DNA from: JAIBJN01 sp963847985
GTDB lineage: Bacteria > Actinomycetota > Thermoleophilia > Gaiellales > Gaiellaceae
DNA: 64,000 bases
Direction of reading: 5' to 3'
Assembly: GCA_963847985.1 (NCBI GenBank)
Contig: CAWKBS010000009.1
Coordinates: 62,001 to 126,000 of the forward strand
The translations under genes were made by a program, and so were the position numbers. Below are positions 1 through 8,319 of the stretch, piece after piece; within the stretch, counting starts at the first letter, position 1, and each line of letters starts with the position of its first letter. The notes beneath the pieces are model-generated. The model was given only the letters and a program-made list of their open reading frames with translations, had not been told where the DNA came from and ran no database searches.

Positions 1-21
1 TAGACTCGACTGCCTGCGACC

Positions 22-606
22 ATGCCAGGACGCGACGACGACCCGTTCTACCGCCAGCCCCTCCCTCCCGAGCCCGGAGCGGAGGTCGTCGAGGTCGTCG
101 AGGTGGTCGAGGGCTCGGCCCTCCCGCCCGAGTCCGACCCGGCCCGGCTCCAGCGCGAACGGCGTGAACTGACCGACCGGCGGGAGGTCGAGATGCGCGA
201 CGTCGGCGGCCTCACGGTCGAGATGGTGCGCCGCGATCGCTGGAACCCGGACCTGCTCGTCTCGCGGGCGCACGAGGTGCTCGCGCTCGAGGGGCGCATG
301 CACGAGCTCGACTCCATGCTCGTCGCCGAGACGACCGCGCGGAGCTTCCCGAACGTCGTCTACTGCAAGTGCGGATCGCCGCTGGTGCCCGGCATCCACT
401 TCTGCGGCCACTGCGGCCGCCCGGCGCCCACGGCCCCGCCGGTCGTGACCTGCGCCCACTGCGGCCAGCCGCTGCCGGCCGACGTCAACTTCTGCTCGTT
501 CTGCGGGAACGCGGCCACCGCCGAGGACTACGAGCCGGCCGAGAGCCCGGTGGACGAGACGATGGTGCGGCCGCCGCCCGACGACGAGACCCAGGGCGGG
601 TTGTGA
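22..606 (+). CDS. Double zinc-ribbon protein
   Basis: A 194-residue cytoplasmic protein of unknown role. The N-terminal third is acidic and proline rich. A charged, probably helical middle (residues 45-110) follows. The C terminus carries two tandem zinc ribbons: CKCGSPLVPG with FCGHCGRP, then CAHCGQPLPA with FCSFCGN, giving four CxxC knuckles. Such ribbons normally hold structural zinc and bind protein or nucleic acid. The stop codon overlaps the GTG of the next gene (GTGA), so the two are probably translationally coupled. The start is the first ATG after the window edge, and the promoter lies outside or in the first 21 bases. The product call rests on the Cys pattern only. Confidence 0.75.
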   Translation: MPGRDDDPFYRQPLPPEPGAEVVEVVEVVEGSALPPESDPARLQRERRELTDRREVEMRDVGGLTVEMVRRDRWNPDLLVSRAHEVLALEGRMHELDSMLVAETTARSFPNVVYCKCGSPLVPGIHFCGHCGRPAPTAPPVVTCAHCGQPLPADVNFCSFCGNAATAEDYEPAESPVDETMVRPPPDDETQGGL

Positions 607-1334
607 GCACCCCGCCGGCCGAGCCGCCGCGGCCCGCCGCGGATGCCTCCCCCTACGGCGAGAACCACTGCCCGCGCTGCGGCGCGCCGCACGACCCGCT
701 GCAGGAGTACTGCCTCGAGTGCGGCCTCCGCCTCGTCGCGCTCCCCGGGCAGCGGTACACGCGAACGATCGTCTGGTCGCGGGAGTCGCCCGTGTGGCTC
801 TGGATCGCACTCGGCGCGCTCCTCCTGGTCGCACTCGCAGCCGGGGGCATCGTCGCGCTCGCGGCGACCGACGACGACAAGGACGCCGCGCCGGTCTCGA
901 GCGGGACGACCGTGCCGGTGGGCCCACCGCCGGTCACGCTGGACACGGTCACCGGCGACTCGACGATCACGATCCCGCCGCCGACGACGACGCCGACGCT
1001 GCCGACGACCACCACGACGACGACGCAGCCGACGACGACGACCGCGGGCACGATCATCTCGTGGCCCGACGACACCGACGGGTACACGATCGTCCTCAAG
1101 TCGTCGCCGACATCGCAGGGCCGCGGCCCGGCCAACGCTGCCGGCGAGCAGGCGATCGACGCCGGGCTTCAACAGGTCGGCGTGCTGAACTCGTCGGACT
1201 ACTCGAGCATGAACCCCGGCTACTACGTCACCTTCTCGGGCGTCTACACGACCCAGAGCCAGGCACAGGGCGCGCTCCCGAACGCCCGGAGCAAGGGTTT
1301 TCCGACGGCATACGTGCGCCGCGTCGCCGACTGA
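603..1334 (+). CDS. Zinc-ribbon membrane protein with SPOR-like C terminus
   Basis: A 243-residue protein starting at the GTG that overlaps the previous stop. It opens with one zinc ribbon (HCPRCGAPH and YCLECGLRL, about residues 20-45) and has one transmembrane helix (WLWIALGALLLVALAAGGIV, about residues 65-85). A long Pro/Thr linker follows with runs of Thr from ACG codons. The last 75 residues resemble a SPOR peptidoglycan-binding domain (GYYVTFSGVYTTQSQAQGAL then AYVRR). The topology suggests a cytoplasmic ribbon and an external wall-binding domain. It is paired with the upstream ribbon protein, which may be its partner. The SPOR assignment is by pattern and is moderate. Confidence 0.75.
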   Translation: MSTPPAEPPRPAADASPYGENHCPRCGAPHDPLQEYCLECGLRLVALPGQRYTRTIVWSRESPVWLWIALGALLLVALAAGGIVALAATDDDKDAAPVSSGTTVPVGPPPVTLDTVTGDSTITIPPPTTTPTLPTTTTTTTQPTTTTAGTIISWPDDTDGYTIVLKSSPTSQGRGPANAAGEQAIDAGLQQVGVLNSSDYSSMNPGYYVTFSGVYTTQSQAQGALPNARSKGFPTAYVRRVAD

Positions 1335-1378
1335 GGCGACTCGCGGACCTGGTGACGGCCGCCTCAGGCCCGACTTTG

Positions 1379-1434
1379 TAACACGGCGACGGACCGTGTT
1401 AGACTGCGCTCTCGGAGCGGTTTGGGGGCGCTCC
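1379..1434 (+). promoter_or_regulatory. Two small inverted repeats in the leader of the next gene
   Basis: TAACACGG (1379-1386) and CCGTGTTA (1394-1401) form a perfect 8-bp repeat with a 7-base gap. The second arm runs into TAGACT (1400-1405), a possible -10 box. GGAGCG (1414-1419) and CGCTCC (1429-1434) form a second hairpin just downstream. The arrangement fits an operator over a promoter followed by a leader hairpin for the gene at 1490. This is inference from sequence. Confidence 0.4.
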
Positions 1435-1489
1435 TTAACCCGATGTTAACCAGGTTTTGCAGGTGTTTCGCGTCGGCAAGGGATAGTGT

Positions 1490-1942
1490 GTGACCGAGCA
1501 AGCACAAGAGAGGATTCGTACTCGTATGTATCAATACTCCCGGGCGATCTACCGCTCGATCAAGGATCTGATCGATCCGTGGGCGGAGCCCGAGAAGCAG
1601 CTCGAGTACCGCCGAGAGGTCCTGGCGGCGTGCGAGGAGTGCGTCGAGCGGCTCGCCAAGGATCCTCGCTACTTCGCTCATCCCGACCGCACGCTCTTCC
1701 AGGACATCCGCCGCTACTTCCCGATCACGTATCAGGCGCAGGTCGCCTGGGCAGTGACCGAGGGGATCGGCGCCGCGGTCGAGTACATCGAGGCTCAGAT
1801 CGAGGCAGGCGCGTTCGACGGCGGCATCGCCCGCTGCCGCGCCACGACGCGCAAGGGGAAGCCGTGCCAGCGCACGCCCCTCCCCGAGCGCGAGTACTGC
1901 CCGTCGCACCAGCACCTCGAAGCGCGTCCCGCAGCCGCGTAG
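1490..1942 (+). CDS. Conserved hypothetical protein with Cys/His tail
   Basis: A 150-residue soluble protein of unknown function. The GTG start has AAGGGA six bases upstream. The body is mostly helical and charged. The C terminus has a compact metal-binding pattern, CRATTRKGKPC followed by YCPSHQH, which resembles the small CxxxTxxGxPC...CxxH motif found in several uncharacterised bacterial proteins. It stands alone between the SPOR-like gene and dapB. No catalytic motif is visible, so only a zinc-binding tail can be proposed. Confidence 0.7.
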   Translation: MTEQAQERIRTRMYQYSRAIYRSIKDLIDPWAEPEKQLEYRREVLAACEECVERLAKDPRYFAHPDRTLFQDIRRYFPITYQAQVAWAVTEGIGAAVEYIEAQIEAGAFDGGIARCRATTRKGKPCQRTPLPEREYCPSHQHLEARPAAA

Positions 1943-1956
1943 CCGAACCGGCGCGT

Positions 1957-1969
1957 TAGGCTCCCGCGG
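1957..1969 (+). promoter_or_regulatory. Leaderless -10 box of dapB
   Basis: TAGGCT at 1957-1962 is followed by seven bases and then the ATG at 1970. This places the transcription start at or next to the start codon, and no Shine-Dalgarno sequence is present. The same spacing recurs in front of many genes in this window. Confidence 0.6.
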
Positions 1970-2749
1970 ATGATCCGCGTCTGCGTCGCCGGCATCACCG
2001 GCTGGACCGGCGGCCCCATCGCCGGGGCGGTCGCCGCCGCCGACGACCTGGAGCTCGTCTCCGGCGTCTCGCGCTCTGCCGCCGGCACGAGCTTCGAGGA
2101 CCGCGGCGCGCCGATCTTCGGATCCGTCTGGGAGGCGCTGGAGAGGGCCGAGACCGACGTCGTCGTCGACTACACCGACGCCGCCGCGGTCAAGGAGAAC
2201 GTCCTGGCCGCCCTCGCTCGGAAGACCGCGGTCGTCGTCGGCTCGAGCGGGCTCGCCGCGGAGGACTTCGAGGAGATCGAGGCGCGGGCGCGCGAGGCGG
2301 GCGTCGGCGTCATCGCCGCCGGTAACTTCTCGCTCCTGGCCGCGCTCCTCTCCCGGAGCGCCGCCGAGATCGCCCGCCACGTCCCGGCCTGGGAGATCAT
2401 CGACTACGCGAGCGCCGCGAAGCCGGACGTCCCGAGCGGCACCGCGCGCGAGCTGGCCGAGCGGCTCGGCGAGGACGGCGGCGCAGCGCTAGGACGCGAG
2501 CTGGACACGATCCTGGGGCCGGTCGAGGCCCGCGGGGCGACGGTGGCCGGCACGCAGATCCACTCCGTTCGCCTGCCGAGCTTCGTCGTGTCGACGGAGA
2601 TCGTGTTCGCCGCCGAGGGGGAGCGCCTGACGCTCCGCCACGATCCCGGCGAGAGCCCGGCGCCCTACGTCGCCGGGACGTTGCTGGCGATCCGCTCGGT
2701 GCCCGGCCGAGTCGGCCTGACTCGCGGGCTCGACGCGCTGATCGACTGA
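1970..2749 (+). CDS. dapB: 4-hydroxy-tetrahydrodipicolinate reductase (DapB family), divergent active site
   Basis: A 259-residue Rossmann-fold reductase of lysine and diaminopimelate synthesis. The nucleotide-binding loop GITGWTGG is at residues 8-15 and the family hallmark KPDVPSGTA is in the second half. DapB normally reads HHxxKxDAPSGTA. Here the two histidines are replaced (YASAAKPDVPSGTA aligns to AHHRHKVDAPSGTA), while the lysine and PSGT remain. Length is normal. The gene is monocistronic with a leaderless promoter. It may be a functional variant of a lineage that dropped the His pair, or a paralogue with another substrate. The family call is firm; activity is less sure. Confidence 0.8.
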   Translation: MIRVCVAGITGWTGGPIAGAVAAADDLELVSGVSRSAAGTSFEDRGAPIFGSVWEALERAETDVVVDYTDAAAVKENVLAALARKTAVVVGSSGLAAEDFEEIEARAREAGVGVIAAGNFSLLAALLSRSAAEIARHVPAWEIIDYASAAKPDVPSGTARELAERLGEDGGAALGRELDTILGPVEARGATVAGTQIHSVRLPSFVVSTEIVFAAEGERLTLRHDPGESPAPYVAGTLLAIRSVPGRVGLTRGLDALID

Positions 2750-2896
2750 CTGGCCACGTCGGTCTCGGCGTCGTAGGATCGACGTGTGCCCGGTTGACGC
2801 TAGAGCGCTGCCGACCATCACGGCAAGGACGTACGCCCCGCGCCCGAGTGCCTGGGTGGAGGGGCTCGTGCGCCTCCTTGCGGGGCTCCTGGCCCC

Positions 2897-3952
2897 CTAG
2901 GCCAACGCGAGCTGCTCGAAGTCCTCGATCTTCGACACGGTCACACCGACGAGCCGGAGCGCCCCCGGCCGGTCGGCCAGGGCCCGGTCGAGCAGGTCGC
3001 ACGCCAACTGGCCGAGGCGCTCGCCGTCGGCGAGGCCTGCTGCCAGCGTCGTCGAGCGGCTGCGGATCGAGAAGTCGGGATAGCGGAGCTTCGTGGTCAC
3101 CGTCCGCGCGACCTGGCCGGACTCCGCCAGGTACCCGGCGATGCGAACAGCCATGCGGCGCAGCTCGTCGTGAAGCTGCTCGCGGTCGGAGACGTCGCGC
3201 GGGAACGTCTCCTCGTGGCCGATCGAGATGCTCGCAACCGGCTCCTCCAGCCCGCGGGGATCGATCCCCTGGGCGCGGTCGCGGAGCAGGCGCCCGCTCT
3301 TCCCGGGAAGCAGCCGCGCCAGCTCGCCGTCGGGAAGCGCCGCGAGCTGCCCGACCAGCTCGACGCCGGCCGAGGCCAGGCGCTCCTCGGCCTTCGGACC
3401 GACCCCGGGCAGGAGCCTTACCGGGAACGGCGCCAGAAACGCGGCCTCGCGACCCGCACGCACGACCGTGATCCCGCCCGGCTTCTTCCGGTCGCTCGCC
3501 ACCTTGGCCACCACCTTGCAGCTGGCGACGCCGAGCGAGCACGACAGGCTCGTCGCGCCGCGCACGGCGGCTTGGACGGCCTCCGCGACGACGCGGGCGC
3601 GCCGGTAGTCGGGCGCCACCTCGCCGATGTCGAGGTAGCCCTCGTCCAGCCCGGTGCGCTCGACTCTCGGCACGACCTCGCGGATCGCCGCCCACACGGC
3701 GCGCGAGTAGTCCGAGTATGTGCGGTGGCGCGGCGAGACGAAAACCGCGTGCGGGCAGCGCCGCAGCGCCTCGGCACAGCTCATCGCGGAACGGATACCG
3801 TAGGCGCGGGCGACGTAGTTCGCGGTAGCCACGACGCCCCGGCCGCGGGGATCGCCTCCCACGACCAGCGGCTGTGTTGCCAGCTCGGGGCTCTCGAGCT
3901 CCTCCACGGCTGCGAAGAAGGCGTCCAGGTCGAGATGCGCGACGATCACCAC
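2897..3952 (-). CDS. dinB: DNA polymerase IV (Y family)
   Basis: A 351-residue translesion polymerase. The palm motif HLDLDAFFAAVE is at the N terminus, with the second acidic motif GLDEGYLDI near residue 105, followed by the thumb (LLPGVGPKAEERLASAG, helix-hairpin-helix) and a little-finger domain. It copies damaged template and binds the beta clamp. The extreme C terminus EDFEQLALA could serve as a clamp-binding peptide. It starts at GTG, one of two tandem GTGs, with TATCCT eight bases upstream. The start is only 20 bases from that of pafBC on the other strand. This ties a mutagenic polymerase to a DNA-damage regulator. Confidence 0.93.
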   Translation of the reverse strand: MVIVAHLDLDAFFAAVEELESPELATQPLVVGGDPRGRGVVATANYVARAYGIRSAMSCAEALRRCPHAVFVSPRHRTYSDYSRAVWAAIREVVPRVERTGLDEGYLDIGEVAPDYRRARVVAEAVQAAVRGATSLSCSLGVASCKVVAKVASDRKKPGGITVVRAGREAAFLAPFPVRLLPGVGPKAEERLASAGVELVGQLAALPDGELARLLPGKSGRLLRDRAQGIDPRGLEEPVASISIGHEETFPRDVSDREQLHDELRRMAVRIAGYLAESGQVARTVTTKLRYPDFSIRSRSTTLAAGLADGERLGQLACDLLDRALADRPGALRLVGVTVSKIEDFEQLALA

Positions 3953-3972
3953 GGCATGGAAGGATAAGAACC

Positions 3973-5973
3973 GTGTCGCACGACACCGACAAACTGATCC
4001 GCCAGCTCTCCCTCGTGGCCTTCCTCATGGCCGAGCGGAGGCCCCTGACCGCCCGCGAGATCAAGTCCGTGGTCGAGGGGTACTCGGAGATGTCGGACGA
4101 GGCGTTCGCACGGCGCTTCTACTCGGACCGGTCGGAGCTGGTGGCCCTCGGCGTCCCCCTCCACTCGCAGCGGGACGAGTTCACGGGCGAGGAGCTCTAC
4201 ACGCTCCGCGCCGAGCAGTACTTCCTGCCGAAGCTCGACCTCGACGACGACGAGCTGGCGGCGCTGCAGATCGCCCTGCACCTGCTCGACGGCCAGTTCG
4301 CCTACGCGGAGCCGCTCCGCCTGGCGCTCCAGAACCTCGCGCTCGGCCGGCCGACGCAGCTCGAGGCCGCACCCGAGAGCGCGCTCCGCGTCGAGGTGCG
4401 CGACCCGGACTACTCGGACGAGATGTCGGGCCGGCTGACGAAGCTCGAGGGCGCCATCTCGAAGCAGCGAACGGTGCGTTTCACCTACTGGTCGATCTCG
4501 CGCGACCGGACGCGCGAGCGAACGGTCAACCCGTACGCACTCCTGCCGGAAGCCGGCTCCTGGTACTTGATCGGCCGTGACCTCGACGAGGAGGACGAGC
4601 GCACGTTCCGCGTCTCGCGCATCGTCGGGGACATCCGCTTCGCCACGCGCCGCGAGCGCGATTTCCGTATGCCCGAGTACGACCCGTCCGACTTCCGCGG
4701 CCGTCAGCCGTGGCAGTACGGCGAGGCGAGCGGCGAGGCCGAGATCGAGCTCGACGCGGACACCGCCTGGTGGGTCGAGCGGATGGTGGAACGCGGCGAG
4801 GTCGTCGACCGGGTGTTCACCACGCCCTACTCGCGCCTCGACCTGCTCGCCGGCTGGGTGCTCCGCCAGGAGGGCAGGGCGAGGCCGGTGTCGCCGCCGG
4901 AGCTGGCCCAGGAGGTCGCGGCCGGCCTCGAGCGCGTGCTCGAGCGCCACGAAGGCGAGCCGACGAAGCCGCCGCGTCCCAAGACCATTCCCGTCACCGA
5001 GCAGCTCGACCGCCCCGCCGGCCCGCTCGCGCCGGAGCGCTTCGGCGTCCTGCAGGCGCTCCTCGCACACCTGCTCGCCCGCTGCGGCGACGAGACGCGC
5101 GCGACGATCCCGGCCCAGGAGCTCGTCGATCGCTTCAACATCCCCTACGACCAGCTCGACGACCACCTGCAGCTCCTCAACCTCGTCAACTTCGGCGGTG
5201 GGTGCTACGCGGTGTACGCGTCCCTCGACGGCGACCAGGTGCGGGTCGACAAGGAGCTCTTCGGCGACGCCTTCCGCCGCCCGCCGCGGCTGACGCCGCT
5301 CGAGGCGCGCGCGATCCGCCTGGCGCTCGAGTTCGTCGGGCCGATGATCGCGGCCGAGGCGCAGACGCCGCTCGAGCGCGTCCGCAAGAAGCTCGAGGAC
5401 ACCTTCGGCGAGTTCGCTCTCCCCGAAGCCGTCGAGGACGAAGCCGGCACCGAGGAGGAACAGCTCATCCGCACGCTCTCGCAGGCGATCCGCGAGCAGC
5501 GGCTCGTCGAGATCGAGTACGTCGCCGTCGGCGAGGAGACGAGCGTCCGCGTGATCGAGCCGCACGCGCTCGAGCGCGAGCTGCCCTGGTGGTACGTCCA
5601 CTCCTGGGACCGCACCCGCGACGCCCAGCGCAGCTTCCGCCTCGACCGGATGCGCCGCGCCACGCTCCAGAAGAAGAGCTTCGACCCGCGGCCGGGGCTC
5701 GACCCCCGCAAGCTGCGCGACGTCCGCGTGGCCAGGGTGCTCTTCGACCCGGAGGTGGCACGCTGGCGCATCGAGCGCGGCGCGCTCCCGCTGGCGAAGG
5801 GCTACGCGCTGGAAGAGGTCGGCGTCGGCGGCACCGACTGGCTCGCCGGCGAGATCCTCTCGCACCGCGGCTTCGCCGAGGTGCTGGAGCCGGAGGACCT
5901 TCGCCGCGAGGTCGCCGCGCACGCGAAGAAGCTCAAGTCCGCGCTCGCGAAGCGGCCCGCCCGGGCGCGCTAG
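3973..5973 (+). CDS. pafBC: Fused PafB-PafC WYL-domain transcriptional activator
   Basis: A 666-residue protein made of two tandem HTH-WYL units. Unit one (1 to about 310) has an N-terminal helix-turn-helix (LTAREIKSVVEGYSE), a WYL-type core (RTVRFTYWSISRDRTRERTV, then GSWYLIGRD) and a C-terminal extension. Unit two (about 345-666) repeats this with LVEIEYVAVGEETSVRVIEP and WWYVHSWD. PafB and PafC are separate in mycobacteria, where they activate the RecA-independent DNA-damage regulon. Here they are one chain. The GTG start has AAGGA eight bases upstream. A longer frame upstream would overlap dinB and was not chosen. Divergence from dinB supports a role in damage response. Confidence 0.88.
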   Translation: MSHDTDKLIRQLSLVAFLMAERRPLTAREIKSVVEGYSEMSDEAFARRFYSDRSELVALGVPLHSQRDEFTGEELYTLRAEQYFLPKLDLDDDELAALQIALHLLDGQFAYAEPLRLALQNLALGRPTQLEAAPESALRVEVRDPDYSDEMSGRLTKLEGAISKQRTVRFTYWSISRDRTRERTVNPYALLPEAGSWYLIGRDLDEEDERTFRVSRIVGDIRFATRRERDFRMPEYDPSDFRGRQPWQYGEASGEAEIELDADTAWWVERMVERGEVVDRVFTTPYSRLDLLAGWVLRQEGRARPVSPPELAQEVAAGLERVLERHEGEPTKPPRPKTIPVTEQLDRPAGPLAPERFGVLQALLAHLLARCGDETRATIPAQELVDRFNIPYDQLDDHLQLLNLVNFGGGCYAVYASLDGDQVRVDKELFGDAFRRPPRLTPLEARAIRLALEFVGPMIAAEAQTPLERVRKKLEDTFGEFALPEAVEDEAGTEEEQLIRTLSQAIREQRLVEIEYVAVGEETSVRVIEPHALERELPWWYVHSWDRTRDAQRSFRLDRMRRATLQKKSFDPRPGLDPRKLRDVRVARVLFDPEVARWRIERGALPLAKGYALEEVGVGGTDWLAGEILSHRGFAEVLEPEDLRREVAAHAKKLKSALAKRPARAR

Positions 5974-6467
5974 CCCTCCCGCAGGTCGAGCCGCCAGTCG
6001 TTGCAGCGCATCCAGTGGCCCGGCGGGTACTCGTAGTCCGACTCGCCCAGGAGCGTGAACCCCAGCTTGCGGCAAATGGCGTTCGAGGGGGCGTTCTCGA
6101 CCGACGGGTAGGCGAGGAGATAGCGGCGCCTGCCCTCCCGGCGTGCCTCCTCGACCACCTCCGCGGCTGCGGCCGAGGCGATCCCGCGGCCCTGGAAGCC
6201 AGGGAGCACGGCCCAGCCCATCTCGTAGACCCCCTCCCCGCGCCAGTCCCGCTCCCAGAAGCCGACCCAGCCGACGCCGACCCCGGTGGTCGACTCGACG
6301 ATCCGGAACTGGCCGGAGTCGGCCGCCTCGTAGCGGCCATGACGCTCGGCGATCTTCTCCGCCGACTCGGGCCCGCCGAGGTGCAGGGTCATCACCGGGT
6401 CGGCCAGCAGCTGCTCGAGGAGCGGCAGGTCCCCCGCGCCCCACGACTCGATGCGGATGTCGCTCAC
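5970..6467 (-). CDS. GNAT family N-acetyltransferase (RimJ/RimL type)
   Basis: A 165-residue acetyl-CoA dependent transferase. The acetyl-CoA loop is GFQGRGIASAAAAEV (about residues 90-104), preceded by YEMGWAVLP. NAPSNAICRKLGFTLLGE is the usual C-terminal signature. The substrate could be a ribosomal protein N terminus, an antibiotic or a small amine; nothing in the sequence decides this. Its ATG overlaps the stop of the upstream 63-residue gene (ATGA), and its 3' end overlaps pafBC by four bases in convergent orientation. It is the last gene of the queG-kinase operon. Confidence 0.85.
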   Translation of the reverse strand: MSDIRIESWGAGDLPLLEQLLADPVMTLHLGGPESAEKIAERHGRYEAADSGQFRIVESTTGVGVGWVGFWERDWRGEGVYEMGWAVLPGFQGRGIASAAAAEVVEEARREGRRRYLLAYPSVENAPSNAICRKLGFTLLGESDYEYPPGHWMRCNDWRLDLREG

Positions 6468-6655
6468 CGCCGCTCGTTCCCGCGCTTGAAGTTGCCGGTG
6501 ACACGGGCCATTGCGAGCTGCTCGGCCTCCTCGTCGGCGCCCTCGACCTCACGGAGGAATCGGTCGGCGCCGGAGCCGGTCAGGGTCGTGACCACCCGTC
6601 CCCGCCACGAGATCCGGACCCGCCCGTCCTTCGTCGCGTGCCAGGCGAAGGTCAC
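6464..6655 (-). CDS. Small conserved hypothetical protein
   Basis: A 63-residue protein starting at a GTG that overlaps the histidine kinase stop (GTGA) and ending in an ATGA junction with the GNAT gene. The first half forms short strands (FAWHATKDGRVRISWRGRVV) and the second a charged helix. No known domain is recognised. The two exact 4-base overlaps are the main evidence that it is a real, translationally coupled gene. It could be a partner of the kinase or of the acetyltransferase. Confidence 0.65.
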   Translation of the reverse strand: MTFAWHATKDGRVRISWRGRVVTTLTGSGADRFLREVEGADEEAEQLAMARVTGNFKRGNERR

Positions 6656-8319
6656 GCGCCCGCCAGCGGGATGCGCACCGTGAACGTCGCGCCCGCCCCC
6701 GCGGCCGACTCGACGTCGAGCGTCCCGCCATGGGCCTCGGCGATCGAGCGGGCGATGTAGAGCCCCAGGCCGGCACCGGGCTTGGAGAGGCCGCCCTGGC
6801 TCACCCTGCCGAACTTCTCGAAGATGAGCCGGTGCGATTCGGCGGGGATCCCCGGGCCGTGGTCGCTCACGCTGACGGCAACGACGCCGTCCTCCCTTGC
6901 GGCGGCCACCTCTACCTCGTCGCCCGTGACCGTGTACTTCACCGCGTTCGCCAGCAGGTTCCACAGGAGCTGGCGCAGGCGCTCCCGGTCGGCCTGGACC
7001 GGCGGGAGCGCGGACGGGACGCGTGTCGTCACACGCACCTCGTCCTGGCCGAGCGAGACGACCGCGGCCGTCTCGCGGACGAGCTCCTCGACGTCCACGG
7101 CGGCGAAGGCGTACGGGAAGGTTCCCGCTTCGATCCTCGACGTGTCGAGGACGTCGCCGACGAGGTCGGAGAGGCGCGAGGTCTCGCTCTCGATCAGGCC
7201 GAGGAACGACTCGCGCTGCTCCTGCGTCAGGTCGCGCCAGCGGTGGTTCAGCGTCTGCGCGCAGCCGATCACGGAGGCCATCGGAGCGCGAAGCTCATGC
7301 GAGACCATCGAGACGAAGTCGGCGCGGAGCGACGACAGGCGTCGCAGCTCCTCGACGGCGCTGCGCTGGGCCTCGTAGGCCCTGATGTTCTCGACAGCGG
7401 CGGCGACCTGGCCGGCGAAGAGCATGACCATCTCGACCTCCTCGGACGTGAAGGACGGCCCGTCGTCGCGCGCGACCGTGAGCGTGCCGAGCGTGCGGTC
7501 GGCGAGGGCGAGCGGCGCCACGATCTCCTCACCCCCCTCGCCGCCGAGGATGCCGCCCGAGGAGGCGAAGACCATGTCGGCCTCCCCGGCGAGCCCGATC
7601 TGGAGCCGGTCGAAGGCGATCATGCTCTGGAGCTCGTGCCTGAACGCGGCAAAAGCCCGGCGCTGGTCGAGCGAGGAGCCGAGCGCGCGCGCTGCGCGGT
7701 TGACGGCTTCGAGCACGTCCGCGCGGCGCTCGAGGCGGTCGCGGAGGTCCTCCGCTTCGGCGGCCCGTGCCTCCGCCACGGCCGTCTCGGCCCGCAGGCG
7801 GTCGACGAGCCAGCCGACGACGAGGCCGATCAGGAGCTGGAGGCCGAACGGGAGCGTGACGTGATCGAAGTCGAAGGGCGGCGGCCCGAACTCCTCGGCG
7901 CGCCACCATTCGGCGAGGAAGACGAGCGGCAGGACCACGACCGGGACGATCGCGCCGCCCTTGACCCCGTAGCGGAGCGCGCCCTCGATCACGGGGATGT
8001 AGAGGATCCCCCAGGCGGGCGTGCTCGGCTCGAACGTGTAGACGAAGACGAACGCGTACACGATCGCCGTGTCGAAGGCGAGCGCGAGGAACCCGATGCG
8101 GCCGAGGGCCTTGCGGTCGAGGTCACGGCGGGCGAGCCAGAAGAAGGCGACGGCGCCGAGCGAGAGCGTAACCGCGGTGGCCCAGCCCCAGCGCTCGTAG
8201 CCCGGCGGATGCTTGTCGCCGACGACGGCGACCTCGAAGAGGGCGAACGGCACCGCGATGACGCGGACCCATGCGATCCAGATCTCCGTGCGTCGAAGGC
8301 GCTCGAACTCACCGCTCAC
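6652..8319 (-). CDS. Membrane sensor histidine kinase with GAF domain
   Basis: A 555-residue kinase. Residues 1-190 contain about six hydrophobic helices, followed by a short coiled coil, a GAF-like domain (about 215-330), a HisKA box (FVSMVSHELRAPMASVIG, phosphorylated His) and a HATPase domain with the N box (LLWNLLANAVKYT), DHGPGIP and GAGLGLYIARSIAEAHGG. No response regulator is adjacent, so it is an orphan here. The GTG start overlaps the queG stop (GTGA), which favours it over the longer frame. Coupling with a tRNA-modification gene is unexpected. The stimulus is unknown. Confidence 0.9.
   Translation of the reverse strand: MSGEFERLRRTEIWIAWVRVIAVPFALFEVAVVGDKHPPGYERWGWATAVTLSLGAVAFFWLARRDLDRKALGRIGFLALAFDTAIVYAFVFVYTFEPSTPAWGILYIPVIEGALRYGVKGGAIVPVVVLPLVFLAEWWRAEEFGPPPFDFDHVTLPFGLQLLIGLVVGWLVDRLRAETAVAEARAAEAEDLRDRLERRADVLEAVNRAARALGSSLDQRRAFAAFRHELQSMIAFDRLQIGLAGEADMVFASSGGILGGEGGEEIVAPLALADRTLGTLTVARDDGPSFTSEEVEMVMLFAGQVAAAVENIRAYEAQRSAVEELRRLSSLRADFVSMVSHELRAPMASVIGCAQTLNHRWRDLTQEQRESFLGLIESETSRLSDLVGDVLDTSRIEAGTFPYAFAAVDVEELVRETAAVVSLGQDEVRVTTRVPSALPPVQADRERLRQLLWNLLANAVKYTVTGDEVEVAAAREDGVVAVSVSDHGPGIPAESHRLIFEKFGRVSQGGLSKPGAGLGLYIARSIAEAHGGTLDVESAAGAGATFTVRIPLAGA

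Noticed and set aside
2750..2896. RNA gene between dapB and dinB
   Set aside because: No cloverleaf or convincing hairpin was found in this 147-base gap.
3946..6552. Very long minus-strand open frame (868 codons) across pafBC
   Set aside because: It is the mirror of a high-GC gene. The product has no known domain and the plus-strand PafBC motifs are unmistakable.
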